A stretch of DNA of 64,000 nt from an uncultured Pseudoruegeria sp. GTDB lineage: Bacteria > Pseudomonadota > Alphaproteobacteria > Rhodobacterales > Rhodobacteraceae. Positions 25,049 to 33,351 of this stretch are shown here, piece by piece (within the stretch, counting starts at the first letter, position 1; each line of letters begins with the position of its first letter). Location of the stretch: NCBI GenBank assembly GCA_947498155.1, contig CANMJD010000002.1, forward strand, positions 434,001-498,000. The letters run 5' to 3'. Both the position numbers and the translations under genes were made by a program. The notes beneath the pieces were generated by a model. The model made no database searches and was not told the DNA's origin. It was given only the letters and a program-made list of their open reading frames with translations.

Positions 25049-26352
25049 GCACTGGTTTCTTTCCCGTCGATAAAATCGCCTACGAAGGCCCTTCTTCCAC
25101 CAACCCGCTGGCGTTCCAGCATTACAATCCCGATGAGATCGTGATGGGCAAGCGGATGGAAGACCATCTGCGTTTTGCCGCGGCCTATTGGCATTCTTTC
25201 GCTTGGCCCGGCGGTGACCCTTTTGGCGGTCAGACTTTTGATCGCCCTTGGTTTGGCGACGATATGGCCAAGGCCAAGCTGAAGGCTGATGTTGCCTTTG
25301 ACATGTTCACCGCGCTTGGCGTGCCCTACTACTGTTTCCACGATGCCGACGTGCGTCCGGAAATGAACAATTTTGCCGATAACACCAAAGCCCTGAACGA
25401 GATCGTCGAGGTTTTCGCCAAGAAGCAAGAAGAGACCGGCGTAAAACTGCTGTGGGGCACGGCCAACCTGTTCACCCACCGTCGTTTCATGGGCGGGGCG
25501 TCCACCAACCCTGATCCCGATGTTTTTGCCTTCTCGGCGGCCACGATCAAAACCTGTATGGACGCCACCATGCGTCTGGGCGGTGAGAACTACGTGCTTT
25601 GGGGCGGTCGTGAAGGCTATGAAACCCTGCTGAACACCAATCTTGGTCAGGAAGATGCCCAGATGGGTCGGATGCTGAACATGGTTGTGGAATACAAACA
25701 TAAGATCGGCTTCAAAGGCGATATTCTGGTAGAGCCGAAACCACAGGAACCGTCCAAGCATCAGTATGATTACGACACAGCGACTGTATATGGTTTCCTG
25801 AAGCGTCACGGCCTTGAAAATGAAGTCAAAATGAACCTTGAGCAGGGGCATGCGATTCTGGCGGGGCACAGCTTTGAACATGAAATCGCCACCGCTTGTG
25901 CGCTGGGGATTTTCGGCTCCATCGATATGAACCGCAATGATTACCAGTCCGGCTGGGACACCGACCAGTTCCCCAATAATGTGCCCGAAGTCGCGCAGTG
26001 CTACTACCACATCCTGAAAAACGGCGGCTTCAAGAATGGCGGCACCAACTTTGACGCCAAACTGCGTCGTCAATCCTTGGACGCCGAAGACCTGCTGATC
26101 GGTCACATCGGTGGCATGGATGTCTGCGCACGCGGTCTGAAAGCCGCCGCAGCCGTGATCGAGGATGGCACCTATGACAGCTTCCTCGAAGAACGCTATG
26201 CCGGCTGGCAAGGCGATGAGGCCCAAAAGATGCTGGGCGGGGATTATTCGCTGGATGAAATTGCCGAATATGTCGAAAAATCTGATGTGAATCCGGCGCC
26301 GAAATCCGGTAAGCAGGAGTATCTGGAGAACCTCTGGAACCGCTTCGTCTAA
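25045..26352 (+). CDS. xylA: Xylose isomerase
   Basis: Metal-dependent isomerase of 435 residues, class II length, converting D-xylose to D-xylulose in the cytoplasm. Visible blocks are [24 protein letters not shown], the catalytic histidine in [12 protein letters not shown], the metal ligands in [17 protein letters not shown] and [18 protein letters not shown], and GSIDMNRND. It is translationally coupled to xylB. A hairpin follows before galM. Confidence 0.96.
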   Translation: MSTGFFPVDKIAYEGPSSTNPLAFQHYNPDEIVMGKRMEDHLRFAAAYWHSFAWPGGDPFGGQTFDRPWFGDDMAKAKLKADVAFDMFTALGVPYYCFHDADVRPEMNNFADNTKALNEIVEVFAKKQEETGVKLLWGTANLFTHRRFMGGASTNPDPDVFAFSAATIKTCMDATMRLGGENYVLWGGREGYETLLNTNLGQEDAQMGRMLNMVVEYKHKIGFKGDILVEPKPQEPSKHQYDYDTATVYGFLKRHGLENEVKMNLEQGHAILAGHSFEHEIATACALGIFGSIDMNRNDYQSGWDTDQFPNNVPEVAQCYYHILKNGGFKNGGTNFDAKLRRQSLDAEDLLIGHIGGMDVCARGLKAAAAVIEDGTYDSFLEERYAGWQGDEAQKMLGGDYSLDEIAEYVEKSDVNPAPKSGKQEYLENLWNRFV

Positions 26353-26365
26353 TCCTAAAAACAGT

Positions 26366-26389
26366 GCATCGCCGCCGGTGCGGCGGTGC
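26366..26389 (+). terminator. Hairpin between xylA and galM
   Basis: GCATCGCCGC and GCGGCGGTGC form a 10-bp stem (one G-T pair) with a 4-base loop, 13 bp after the xylA stop. With no T-run it may attenuate rather than end transcription, or protect the xylBA message. Confidence 0.55.
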
Positions 26390-26410
26390 GTGTAAAACAG
26401 GGGCAATGCT

Positions 26411-27412
26411 TTGAAAGAGATCATCAAAACCGCAACAGGTGAGAACATCGAACGCATTGTCCTGACAGAGGGTGACCAATCGGTCGCCCTTTTGTCGGTT
26501 GGCGGCTGTACGCAGGACTGGCGCATCTGCCGGAACGGGCGTAGCGCGCCTATTATTCTTGGCTATGAAGACCCGCACGCCTATCTGCAGAACCCGTTCT
26601 GGTTTGGAGCGATCGCGGGCCGTGTTGCCAACCGGATCGGCGGCGGTGGATTTACGCTAGACGGGCAGTTTTATCCGCTGCAACCCGCAGAGGACGGTTT
26701 GGTCTTGCACGGCGGGCCGGTCGGCTTGGCGCGCCGGATGTTTACTATGGAAACGGATAGTGCAGCCAACGCGGTGCGCTTAACCTATCGCTCTCCTGAT
26801 GGCGAAGAGGGCTTTCCTGCGACTCTGGATATTACCTATGATATTCAACTGAAAGACGGGGTGCTACGCTATGACATGCAGGCGGTGCCGGACCGCGCCA
26901 CACCCGTCGCCTTGGCGCAACATAATTATTATAACCTAATGGGCGAAGGGGCGATCTGGGGCCACCATTTGACCATTCAGGCGGATCGGTACACGCCGAA
27001 GCTGCCCAATAACCTGCCCAATGGCGACATCGTTCCGGTGGATAAAACCCGCGATTTTCGCAGCGGTGCAACCGTGGCCGAAGCGGACCCGAACCACGAA
27101 GGACAAGACGCCAATCTGATTTTTGCCGAAGGTGTAAACCGCAACAATCCGGTGGCATCCCTGAGCGCCCCGAACGGCTTGCAGATGCAGCTCTGGAGCG
27201 ATCAACCGGCCGTTCAATATTACACCGGCGTCGGGATCGCGCCGTCCAGCGGCGGTCTTGACGGACGCACATATGATGCCTTCTCGGGCCTGTGCCTGGA
27301 GCCGCAAAACTATCCCAATGCGGTTAATACACCGCATTTCCCTTCTCCGATCTGCACGCCGGATGCGCCCTACCGGCAAGAAATGATCCTTAGATTGTCG
27401 GAGACATCCTGA
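26411..27412 (+). CDS. galM: Aldose 1-epimerase (mutarotase)
   Basis: Epimerase of 333 residues that interconverts the alpha and beta anomers of sugars such as xylose or galactose, cytoplasmic (no signal peptide). It uses a TTG start at 26411, about 7 bp after AGGGG. Blocks seen: NPFWFGAIAGRVANRIGGG, the substrate-binding LHGG, the catalytic His in AQHNYYNLMG and the catalytic Glu in FSGLCLEPQNYPNAVN. Placed after xylBA it would supply the xylose anomer the isomerase needs. Its TGA stop overlaps the next start codon by one base. Confidence 0.93.
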   Translation: MKEIIKTATGENIERIVLTEGDQSVALLSVGGCTQDWRICRNGRSAPIILGYEDPHAYLQNPFWFGAIAGRVANRIGGGGFTLDGQFYPLQPAEDGLVLHGGPVGLARRMFTMETDSAANAVRLTYRSPDGEEGFPATLDITYDIQLKDGVLRYDMQAVPDRATPVALAQHNYYNLMGEGAIWGHHLTIQADRYTPKLPNNLPNGDIVPVDKTRDFRSGATVAEADPNHEGQDANLIFAEGVNRNNPVASLSAPNGLQMQLWSDQPAVQYYTGVGIAPSSGGLDGRTYDAFSGLCLEPQNYPNAVNTPHFPSPICTPDAPYRQEMILRLSETS

Positions 27413-28713
27413 TGCTGCGCCACATTGCCCTTTTGTTGTGTTTGGCCGCGCCGCTGCAGGCGGCGGAATTGCCAAAGCCCGACGCGGTTTTTGCGACGCC
27501 GGATCAGGCCTCGGTCGAACTCGGCTGGCTGTTGTTTTATGATCCGGTCCTGTCGGGCAATCAATCGGTGGCCTGTGCCACTTGCCACCATCCTAAATTT
27601 GGCACCTCTGACGGGGTGTCGCTCTCGCTTGGGGATGGCGCGACGGGCCTTGGGCCGGAGCGGGTGGTTGATCCTCAAAACCTGCCCGAGCAACGCATCC
27701 CGCGCAATGCGCCGGCCTTGTTCAATCTGGGTGCTGACGAATTTTCGGTGATGTTTCATGATGGTCGGCTTGAGGCAGACGCCAGCAAACCCAACGGCAT
27801 CCGCACGCCCTTGGGGGATGAAATGGTGCTGGGGTTTGACTCTGTGCTCTCGGCGCAGGCGATGTTTCCGGTGCTGTCGGGCGATGAGATGGCCGGGCAC
27901 TATTCGGAAAACGAGATTTCCAAAGCCGTGCGGCTGGGGCATTTGACCCATAACGGCGGCGCGTGGGATCTGATTGCGCAGCGCATTTCGGCGATCCCTG
28001 CCTACCGGCAGCGTTTTGATCAGGTCATCGGGGCGGATCAGCCGATTGGCTTTACCGATATTTCTAATGTATTGGCGGATTTCATCGCGGTGGAATGGCG
28101 GGCTGATAACAGCGCCTTTGATCTGCATCTGCGCGGCACAGCACCCCTAAGTGGCGCAGCTCTGGACGGGATGAACCTGTTCTACGGGGCGGCCGGATGT
28201 GGCAGCTGTCACAGCGGGCAATTCCAGACCGACCACGGATTTCACGCCATCGCCATGCCGCAAATCGGGCCCGGCAAGGGCGCGCGCTTTGAAAGCCACC
28301 ACCGTGACACCGGCCGGATGCGGGTGACGGGGCGGGCCGAAGATGCCTATCGGTTTCGCACGCCTTCTTTGCGCAACGTGACCCAAACCGGCCCCTATGG
28401 CCATGCCGGTGCTTATGCCTCGCTTGAGGATGTGATCCGTCACCACCTTGATCCCGAGGCCGCATTGCAGGCCTATCGGCTGGATAAGGCGGTCTTGCAG
28501 TCGTTGCCCGGTGCTGTGGACACATGGGTCTTAGACCGGCCCGAAGAAATGGCGGCGATTGCCGCGGCGAACGAGTTAGCGCCGCGCCCTTTGGCTGATG
28601 ATCAAATCGCGGACCTCTTGGCGTTTTTAGCCGCCCTTGACGATCCGACGGGCCTGACAGGGCGTCTGGGTGTGCCCAAGGCCGTGCCCAGCGGGCTGCC
28701 GGTTGACCGCTAG
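27412..28713 (+). CDS. Dihaem cytochrome c peroxidase / MauG-family protein
   Basis: Periplasmic c-type cytochrome of 433 residues with a signal peptide (MLRHIALLLCLAAPLQA). Two haem-binding sites are present: CATCH at 55-59 and CGSCH at 263-267. The C-terminal FRTPSLRNVTQTGPYGHAGAYASLEDVIRHH is the common MauG/peroxidase block. It could reduce hydrogen peroxide with electrons from cytochrome c, or oxidise a protein or sugar-linked substrate as MauG relatives do. Coupling by a TGATG junction to galM, a cytoplasmic sugar gene, is odd. The specific substrate cannot be assigned. Confidence 0.88.
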   Translation: MLRHIALLLCLAAPLQAAELPKPDAVFATPDQASVELGWLLFYDPVLSGNQSVACATCHHPKFGTSDGVSLSLGDGATGLGPERVVDPQNLPEQRIPRNAPALFNLGADEFSVMFHDGRLEADASKPNGIRTPLGDEMVLGFDSVLSAQAMFPVLSGDEMAGHYSENEISKAVRLGHLTHNGGAWDLIAQRISAIPAYRQRFDQVIGADQPIGFTDISNVLADFIAVEWRADNSAFDLHLRGTAPLSGAALDGMNLFYGAAGCGSCHSGQFQTDHGFHAIAMPQIGPGKGARFESHHRDTGRMRVTGRAEDAYRFRTPSLRNVTQTGPYGHAGAYASLEDVIRHHLDPEAALQAYRLDKAVLQSLPGAVDTWVLDRPEEMAAIAAANELAPRPLADDQIADLLAFLAALDDPTGLTGRLGVPKAVPSGLPVDR

Positions 28714-28716
28714 ATC

Positions 28717-29046
28717 CTAGCTGTTGGGCATGTGCTTTTCGATATAGCTGCGCAGCTCTTCGGCCTCTTGCCGCGCATCGCGCAGACCTTCCATGGCGGC
28801 ATTTAGCTCGGCCTCCAGCTGCACCTGCGCATTGGTCATCTCGGCCTCGCGTTGTTGCAGATAGATGATTGCCTCATCGCGGGTTTCCTCGGCTTCGTGC
28901 AGGGATTGGGCCATCTTGTCCAACTCGCCCATGTCCGATTGCGACACACGGGTAAAGCGATGCACCAGCCAATTTGCAAACCACCCCAGACAAAAGGCCA
29001 CAAACAAAACCAGCGCCGTTGCGGCCACGAACTCAACACTATTCAT
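28717..29046 (-). CDS. Small membrane-anchored coiled-coil protein
   Basis: Unrecognised protein of 109 residues. It starts MNSVEFVAATALVLFVAFCLGWFANWLVHRF, one membrane helix at residues about 5-27, then a long charged alpha-helix rich in Glu, Gln and Arg (about 40-105) likely to form a coiled coil facing the cytoplasm. The start at 29046 overlaps the stop of the OmpA-type gene by 8 bp; the frame is open further upstream but that part lies within the OmpA gene. Coexpression suggests a cell-envelope role. Confidence 0.7.
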   Translation of the reverse strand: MNSVEFVAATALVLFVAFCLGWFANWLVHRFTRVSQSDMGELDKMAQSLHEAEETRDEAIIYLQQREAEMTNAQVQLEAELNAAMEGLRDARQEAEELRSYIEKHMPNS

Positions 29047-31006
29047 TGTTTGCCTCTCCCGTGGCGTCCGAGGGCGTCTCGGTTGTCGTTTCTTCTGTTT
29101 CAGAGGGTGGCGCTGCCGCCGCGCCTGCATTGCTGGCCTCATTCTGTTCCAGCGCAGTTTCATCGGGTTCCGCAACTGAATCTGGGCGAACCACGGTGAT
29201 TTCGATCCGGCGGTTGGCCTCGCGGCCCACTTCGGTATCGTTATCTGCAATCGGGTTTTCTTCGCCATAGCCTTGGGCGGTAATGTTTTCGCTCAGCACG
29301 CGGCGGGCCATCAGCGCGGTCAGCACGGCATCCGCTCGGGTCTGGCTCAGGGCGAGGTTCATGGTTTCGCGGCCCTGACTGTCGGTATAACCGGCGATTT
29401 CCAACTGCATGGGCACATCGCTACAGTCGTTCAAAATCTCGGCCAGCCGGTCAATCGTCGACAGGGAGCCGGCATTAATATCGCCCGAACCCGGTGCAAA
29501 CGTAATCTTGTTTTCGACCAGCGCGGCCGTCAGATCGGCAAGACATTCATCCGCAGTTGGCAGGGCGGCGATGGGGTCGAGTTTTTCCTCATAGAGCACC
29601 TTGATCGAGAAGCTGCCGGCATTATCCAACTGTGTCGTAAAGATGCGCGCAATGTTGGAGCGGGCCTCTTGGTTGCCGGTAGAACCGCTGATTTCGATGC
29701 GGTCTTCTTCGACGCGCAATACGCCATTGTTCAGCTCTGACAGGGCGGCCAATCCGGCCAACACCCGTACAGACCAGCCCTTGGGCATTCCCTCGGCCAG
29801 TCGCGTGGCACCGTAGACATTGCTGTTGCCAAAACGGGCGCGGGCATAGCTTTCAGAGGCCTCGCGGTCCAGATCGGTGCCAAGCTTGCCGCGCAGCTGT
29901 ACCAGCCCTTCGGGGCTAAGCGTGGCGGTGAATTCGGGCAGGGCGGCTTGCGCCTCGGCGTCCAGCTCTTGTTCTATCACAGGCAATTCGGCGCTCAGCG
30001 AAAAGACATCGGGCAAATCTGCCTCAAGCTCGCCCATGGTTTTATCAAACAGCGCTTGGGGCGTGCCTTCGGGGGCGATTACCGACACATCGGCATCGCT
30101 AAAGGTCAGGGTGCCGCCGCCCAGATCGCCGATGGCAGCAAGGGCGGTTTCCACCGCATCGGTCCAGTAGACCGAGGGCACGCCAAGGCCGATTGTGCAA
30201 GCCGCCGCCGCCGGTGCGCCCAAGGTTGCGCCAGCATAGCGGATGCGGGTCAGCCCCTCTTCGGTGTCGGCAGAGCAATCATCAAACCGCGCGCCTTCGT
30301 CATCACTGACAAAGCGCAGGGTAAAGGGGGTCAGCACTGGACGCGGAGCTGACAGGTTCAGCGTCAGTTCCACCCCCCGCGGCGCGGCTTTGCTCAGGTC
30401 CTGATCCAGCCGCTGCTTTGCGTTTAGGCTTTCGGTCATGGCAGTGACGTCGATTTGGTCGGCTGCCATGGAAATCTTGGAGCGGGGCAATTTGCGCAAT
30501 GCCTCCAGCGCAAAATCAAGGGACGCCTGCCAGCCTTCGGGGACGGGGTAATCCGCGCTATCCAGCAAATCGGTAACCACCGCGCCGCCCGCAGCTGTCG
30601 AAACCGCCGCCAGTATTTGACGACGTTCGTTGGCGGCAGGAATAAGCCCGACAAGGGTGATGCCGTCGTCATTGCGCAAAAATTCTATCGAGAAATCCGG
30701 TGCTTGAACCAGATCGGCGTCCTCGACCTCCAGATCGCTGACGATGCGGGTATGTTCCACCACAGAGCCGACCACCGAAATCGCCCGGAACCGGGTGGCT
30801 TCTGTCGGGGCGGTGCCAAACAGGTTCACTTTCAACCCGTCAATGGTGACATCCACCCAGTCAAATCCCTGAAGCGACAGGGTGCGCCGGACTTCATCGC
30901 CAGTGCGGTCTTCGATGACTTTCACGGCGGTTGTCGCGGCAAGCAAGCAAAGGAGTGCGGCCAAAGCGAAGGCTGCTCCTGCAATCAGGGTATTTTTCAG
31001 ACGCAT
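29039..31006 (-). CDS. OmpA-family protein with BON-like repeats
   Basis: Envelope protein of 655 residues. A single N-terminal hydrophobic helix (NTLIAGAAFALAALLCLLAATTAV) serves as signal or anchor. A long central part contains BON-like segments (for example VGLIPAANERRQILAAV and AQGTPQALFD-like repeats). The C-terminus has a clear OmpA/MotB peptidoglycan-binding domain (IAGYTDSQGRETMNLALSQTRADAV, then GYGEENPIADN and NRRIEITVV), followed by an acidic, low-complexity tail rich in Glu, Ala and Thr. The ATG at 31006 is chosen because the hydrophobic helix follows at once; a TTG at 31072 directly after ubiA is the alternative. Confidence 0.82.
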   Translation of the reverse strand: MRLKNTLIAGAAFALAALLCLLAATTAVKVIEDRTGDEVRRTLSLQGFDWVDVTIDGLKVNLFGTAPTEATRFRAISVVGSVVEHTRIVSDLEVEDADLVQAPDFSIEFLRNDDGITLVGLIPAANERRQILAAVSTAAGGAVVTDLLDSADYPVPEGWQASLDFALEALRKLPRSKISMAADQIDVTAMTESLNAKQRLDQDLSKAAPRGVELTLNLSAPRPVLTPFTLRFVSDDEGARFDDCSADTEEGLTRIRYAGATLGAPAAAACTIGLGVPSVYWTDAVETALAAIGDLGGGTLTFSDADVSVIAPEGTPQALFDKTMGELEADLPDVFSLSAELPVIEQELDAEAQAALPEFTATLSPEGLVQLRGKLGTDLDREASESYARARFGNSNVYGATRLAEGMPKGWSVRVLAGLAALSELNNGVLRVEEDRIEISGSTGNQEARSNIARIFTTQLDNAGSFSIKVLYEEKLDPIAALPTADECLADLTAALVENKITFAPGSGDINAGSLSTIDRLAEILNDCSDVPMQLEIAGYTDSQGRETMNLALSQTRADAVLTALMARRVLSENITAQGYGEENPIADNDTEVGREANRRIEITVVRPDSVAEPDETALEQNEASNAGAAAAPPSETEETTTETPSDATGEANNE

Positions 31007-31072
31007 GAAGGCGAGGCCGTTTCCTACTGGTATTGCTGCATCGGTTCTAAGGGGTGGATCGCTCGGGATCAA

Positions 31073-32041
31073 TCAAAGGAACAGTGCAACGGCGAAAAAC
31101 AGCGCAGGAATCAGCCCGGCATCGCGATTGCTGCGAAACAGACGCAGGCAGGTTGCGCCGTTATCGATGTCGAGAAGCCGTAATTGCCACAGCAGATGCC
31201 AGCCCATCGCCCAGACACCGGCCATCGCCAATAAGAAAGCCAGGGCATTGCCCGAAATCTGCACCGCCCCGATCACGGCGACTGCCAGCAAAGAAACGGT
31301 GGCGACCTGAAACCACAAAAGCCAACGCGGGGTATTCTCGGCAAACAGGCGCGCGGTGGATTTGACCCCAATGAGCGCATCGTCCTCTTTGTCCTGATGG
31401 GCATAGATCGTGTCATAAAACAGGGTCCATGCGATCCCGCCAAGATACAAGGCAAAGGCAGGCCAGGCAAAAGTGCCGTCATGGGCGATCCAACCGACCA
31501 AAGCCCCCCAGTTAAAAGCCAGCCCCAAAAAGACCTGCGGCCACCAAGTGAAACGTTTGGCAAAGGGGTAGATCGCCACAAAGACCAGGGACGCCACGCT
31601 GGCAAAGATCGCCAGCGGCGGGAAGGTCAGCAAAATCAGCAGCGACACGCCCATCTGGGCCGCCATCCAGATCAACGCCCCTTTGACAGAGACCTGACCC
31701 GAGGGAATCGGGCGCGACTTGGTGCGGGCGACTTTGGCGTCGATATCGCGGTCAGTAATATCGTTCCATGTACAGCCCGCACCGCGCATCAGAAACGCAC
31801 CAAACAGACAGGCCAGCATGATCCACAGATCATAAAGACCAAACACACCACTGGACAGGGCGGCCAGGAGCGTACCCCACCAGCAGGGAATCACCAGCAG
31901 CCATGTGCCAATCGGCCGGTCCGCTCGCGAAAGCCGCAAAAAGGGACGCGCAGCGGCGGGCGCGTGTCGGTCGACCCAATTATCGGCCACTGCATCGGCA
32001 ACAGGGGCATCGCGCTCTGGAACTTCGGTCGGCTCGGTCAT
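31073..32041 (-). CDS. ubiA: 4-hydroxybenzoate polyprenyltransferase
   Basis: Integral membrane prenyltransferase of 322 residues in ubiquinone synthesis, joining the polyprenyl chain to 4-hydroxybenzoate. The two Asp-rich motifs are NDITDRDIDAKVARTKSRP and YAHQDKEDDALIGVKSTA; seven to nine hydrophobic helices surround them. The start at 32041 leaves a typical N-terminus with RLSRADRPIGTWLLVIPCWW near residue 36. It is divergent from rsmE with almost no gap, so the promoters must overlap the coding ends. Confidence 0.93.
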   Translation of the reverse strand: MTEPTEVPERDAPVADAVADNWVDRHAPAAARPFLRLSRADRPIGTWLLVIPCWWGTLLAALSSGVFGLYDLWIMLACLFGAFLMRGAGCTWNDITDRDIDAKVARTKSRPIPSGQVSVKGALIWMAAQMGVSLLILLTFPPLAIFASVASLVFVAIYPFAKRFTWWPQVFLGLAFNWGALVGWIAHDGTFAWPAFALYLGGIAWTLFYDTIYAHQDKEDDALIGVKSTARLFAENTPRWLLWFQVATVSLLAVAVIGAVQISGNALAFLLAMAGVWAMGWHLLWQLRLLDIDNGATCLRLFRSNRDAGLIPALFFAVALFL

Positions 32042-32053
32042 ATGTTGGCGTCC

Positions 32054-32776
32054 ATGACAGCAAAAATCAGGCTCTATGTAGACGCAGCATTGTCCGAGGG
32101 GCAAACGGTTCCTTTAAGCAAGGAGCAGGCACATTACCTTTTCGGGGTGATGCGTCTGGGAACAGGTGACTTTGTGGCGCTGTTTAACGGGCGCGATGGG
32201 GAATATTTATCCGAGGTCGTAGAGGCCGGAAAACGCAAAGGTGTGCTTTTGTGTCAAAAGCAAAGCAAACCGTTGCAATTGCCACCGGACCTTTGGCTGC
32301 TTTTTGCGCCGATCAAAAAGGCCCGCACTGATTTCATCGTCGAAAAGGCGGCAGAAATGGGCGCGGCGCGTATTTGTCCGGTGCAGACCGAATATACCAA
32401 CTCAGAGCGCATCCGGCGGGACCGTTTGCAGGCTCATGCGGTCGAAGCTGCAGAGCAATGCGGCGGAACATTTGTACCGGAAGTCACCGAATTAGTGAGG
32501 CTGAACAAAATGTTAGACGGCTGGCCCGCCGACCGGCAGCTGATCTTCTGTGATGAGACACTGGTCTCGGCCCGGCAGGTTTTGCGTGCCGAGGGCGCGC
32601 CTTCAAAGGCGGCGATATTGATCGGGCCGGAAGGGGGGTTTTCGGAAAAAGAAAGAAATTTCCTAAAAAGCCTCTCTTTTGTGACACAAATTAGCCTAGG
32701 TCCCCGCATACTCAGGGCTGATACCGCCGTTGTGGCGGCTATGACGATCTGGCAAAGTGTACTTGGTGATTGGTAG
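32054..32776 (+). CDS. rsmE: 16S rRNA (uracil-1498-N3)-methyltransferase
   Basis: SPOUT-class methyltransferase of 240 residues that modifies U1498 of 16S rRNA. It opens MTAKIRLYVDAALSEGQTVPLSKEQAHYLFGVMRL, a PUA-like N-terminal domain; the SAM-binding knot is in LIGPEGGFSEKE and LGPRILRADTAVVAA. KKARTDFIVEKAAEMGA is another family block. ATG at 32054 fits the family N-terminus; an in-frame ATG at 32042 would add four residues. Confidence 0.93.
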   Translation: MTAKIRLYVDAALSEGQTVPLSKEQAHYLFGVMRLGTGDFVALFNGRDGEYLSEVVEAGKRKGVLLCQKQSKPLQLPPDLWLLFAPIKKARTDFIVEKAAEMGAARICPVQTEYTNSERIRRDRLQAHAVEAAEQCGGTFVPEVTELVRLNKMLDGWPADRQLIFCDETLVSARQVLRAEGAPSKAAILIGPEGGFSEKERNFLKSLSFVTQISLGPRILRADTAVVAAMTIWQSVLGDW

Positions 32777-32784
32777 TTTTCTTT

Positions 32785-33291
32785 ATGAGACAAGAAGTGA
32801 AAGATGCAATTTGGCGGTGGCGTGAGTTTCTGATTGGTGGGATTTTCGCTGTTGTCGGGGTTGTTTTTATTTTCCATGGGTTAGGTTTTGTGCCGACACT
32901 TGGGATTATTCTCGGCGTAACCGGTGCGTTGTTGTCCTATGCGGGCATCCAGCGGGCAAGATTCCGTCTTGGCGAAGGTGGCCCTGGCGTTGTGCGCGTC
33001 AATGAAGGTCAAATCGCCTATTATGGCCCATTTTCCGGCGGTGCAGTGTCGGTTGAAGGGCTCTCAAAAATCGAGCTGGACCCGGTTCCGGATCCGGCAC
33101 CGCATTGGGTGTTGCGGGGGGCCGAAAGCCCGCCGCTATTTATCCCGGCCAATGCTGAAGGCGTGGATGCCTTGTTTGATGCTTTTGCATCGATCAAGAA
33201 CTTCCCCACCCAAAAGATGCTTGGTTACCTATCCAGACCACCGGCTCAACCTGTTGTGATCTGGCAAAAAGAGCACCGTATGCTCCATTGA
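32785..33291 (+). CDS. Conserved membrane protein of unknown function
   Basis: Protein of 168 residues with two adjacent hydrophobic helices (about 15-35, FLIGGIFAVVGVVFIFHGLGF, and 40-58) and a soluble C-terminal domain that looks like a small PH-like beta sandwich (RLGEGGPGVVRVNEGQIAYYGP). It begins 8 bp after rsmE and precedes gshA. I do not recognise a specific family; the layout resembles that of the 180-residue protein at 36682. Confidence 0.7.
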   Translation: MRQEVKDAIWRWREFLIGGIFAVVGVVFIFHGLGFVPTLGIILGVTGALLSYAGIQRARFRLGEGGPGVVRVNEGQIAYYGPFSGGAVSVEGLSKIELDPVPDPAPHWVLRGAESPPLFIPANAEGVDALFDAFASIKNFPTQKMLGYLSRPPAQPVVIWQKEHRMLH

Positions 33292-33306
33292 CTTCTGCGC
33301 AAATAA

Positions 33307-33338
33307 CTTCCACCTGTTTGATCTCAAACGGGTGGAAG
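33307..33338 (+). promoter_or_regulatory. Long stem-loop just upstream of the gshA ribosome site
   Basis: CTTCCACCTGTTTGA and TCAAACGGGTGGAAG are complementary at 14 of 15 positions with only two bases between, so 12-13 bp would pair around a short loop. It is not followed by a T-run. It starts 16 bp after the preceding stop codon and ends one base before GGAG, the gshA ribosome site. It could end transcription of the upstream gene, act as an operator, or affect gshA translation. Confidence 0.6.
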
Positions 33339-33351
33339 CGGAGCGCACAAC

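Noticed and set aside
24997-26526. Open frame of 509 codons on the minus strand
   Set aside because: It covers xylA in antisense; xylA has all its catalytic motifs, and the antisense product is low in recognisable blocks.
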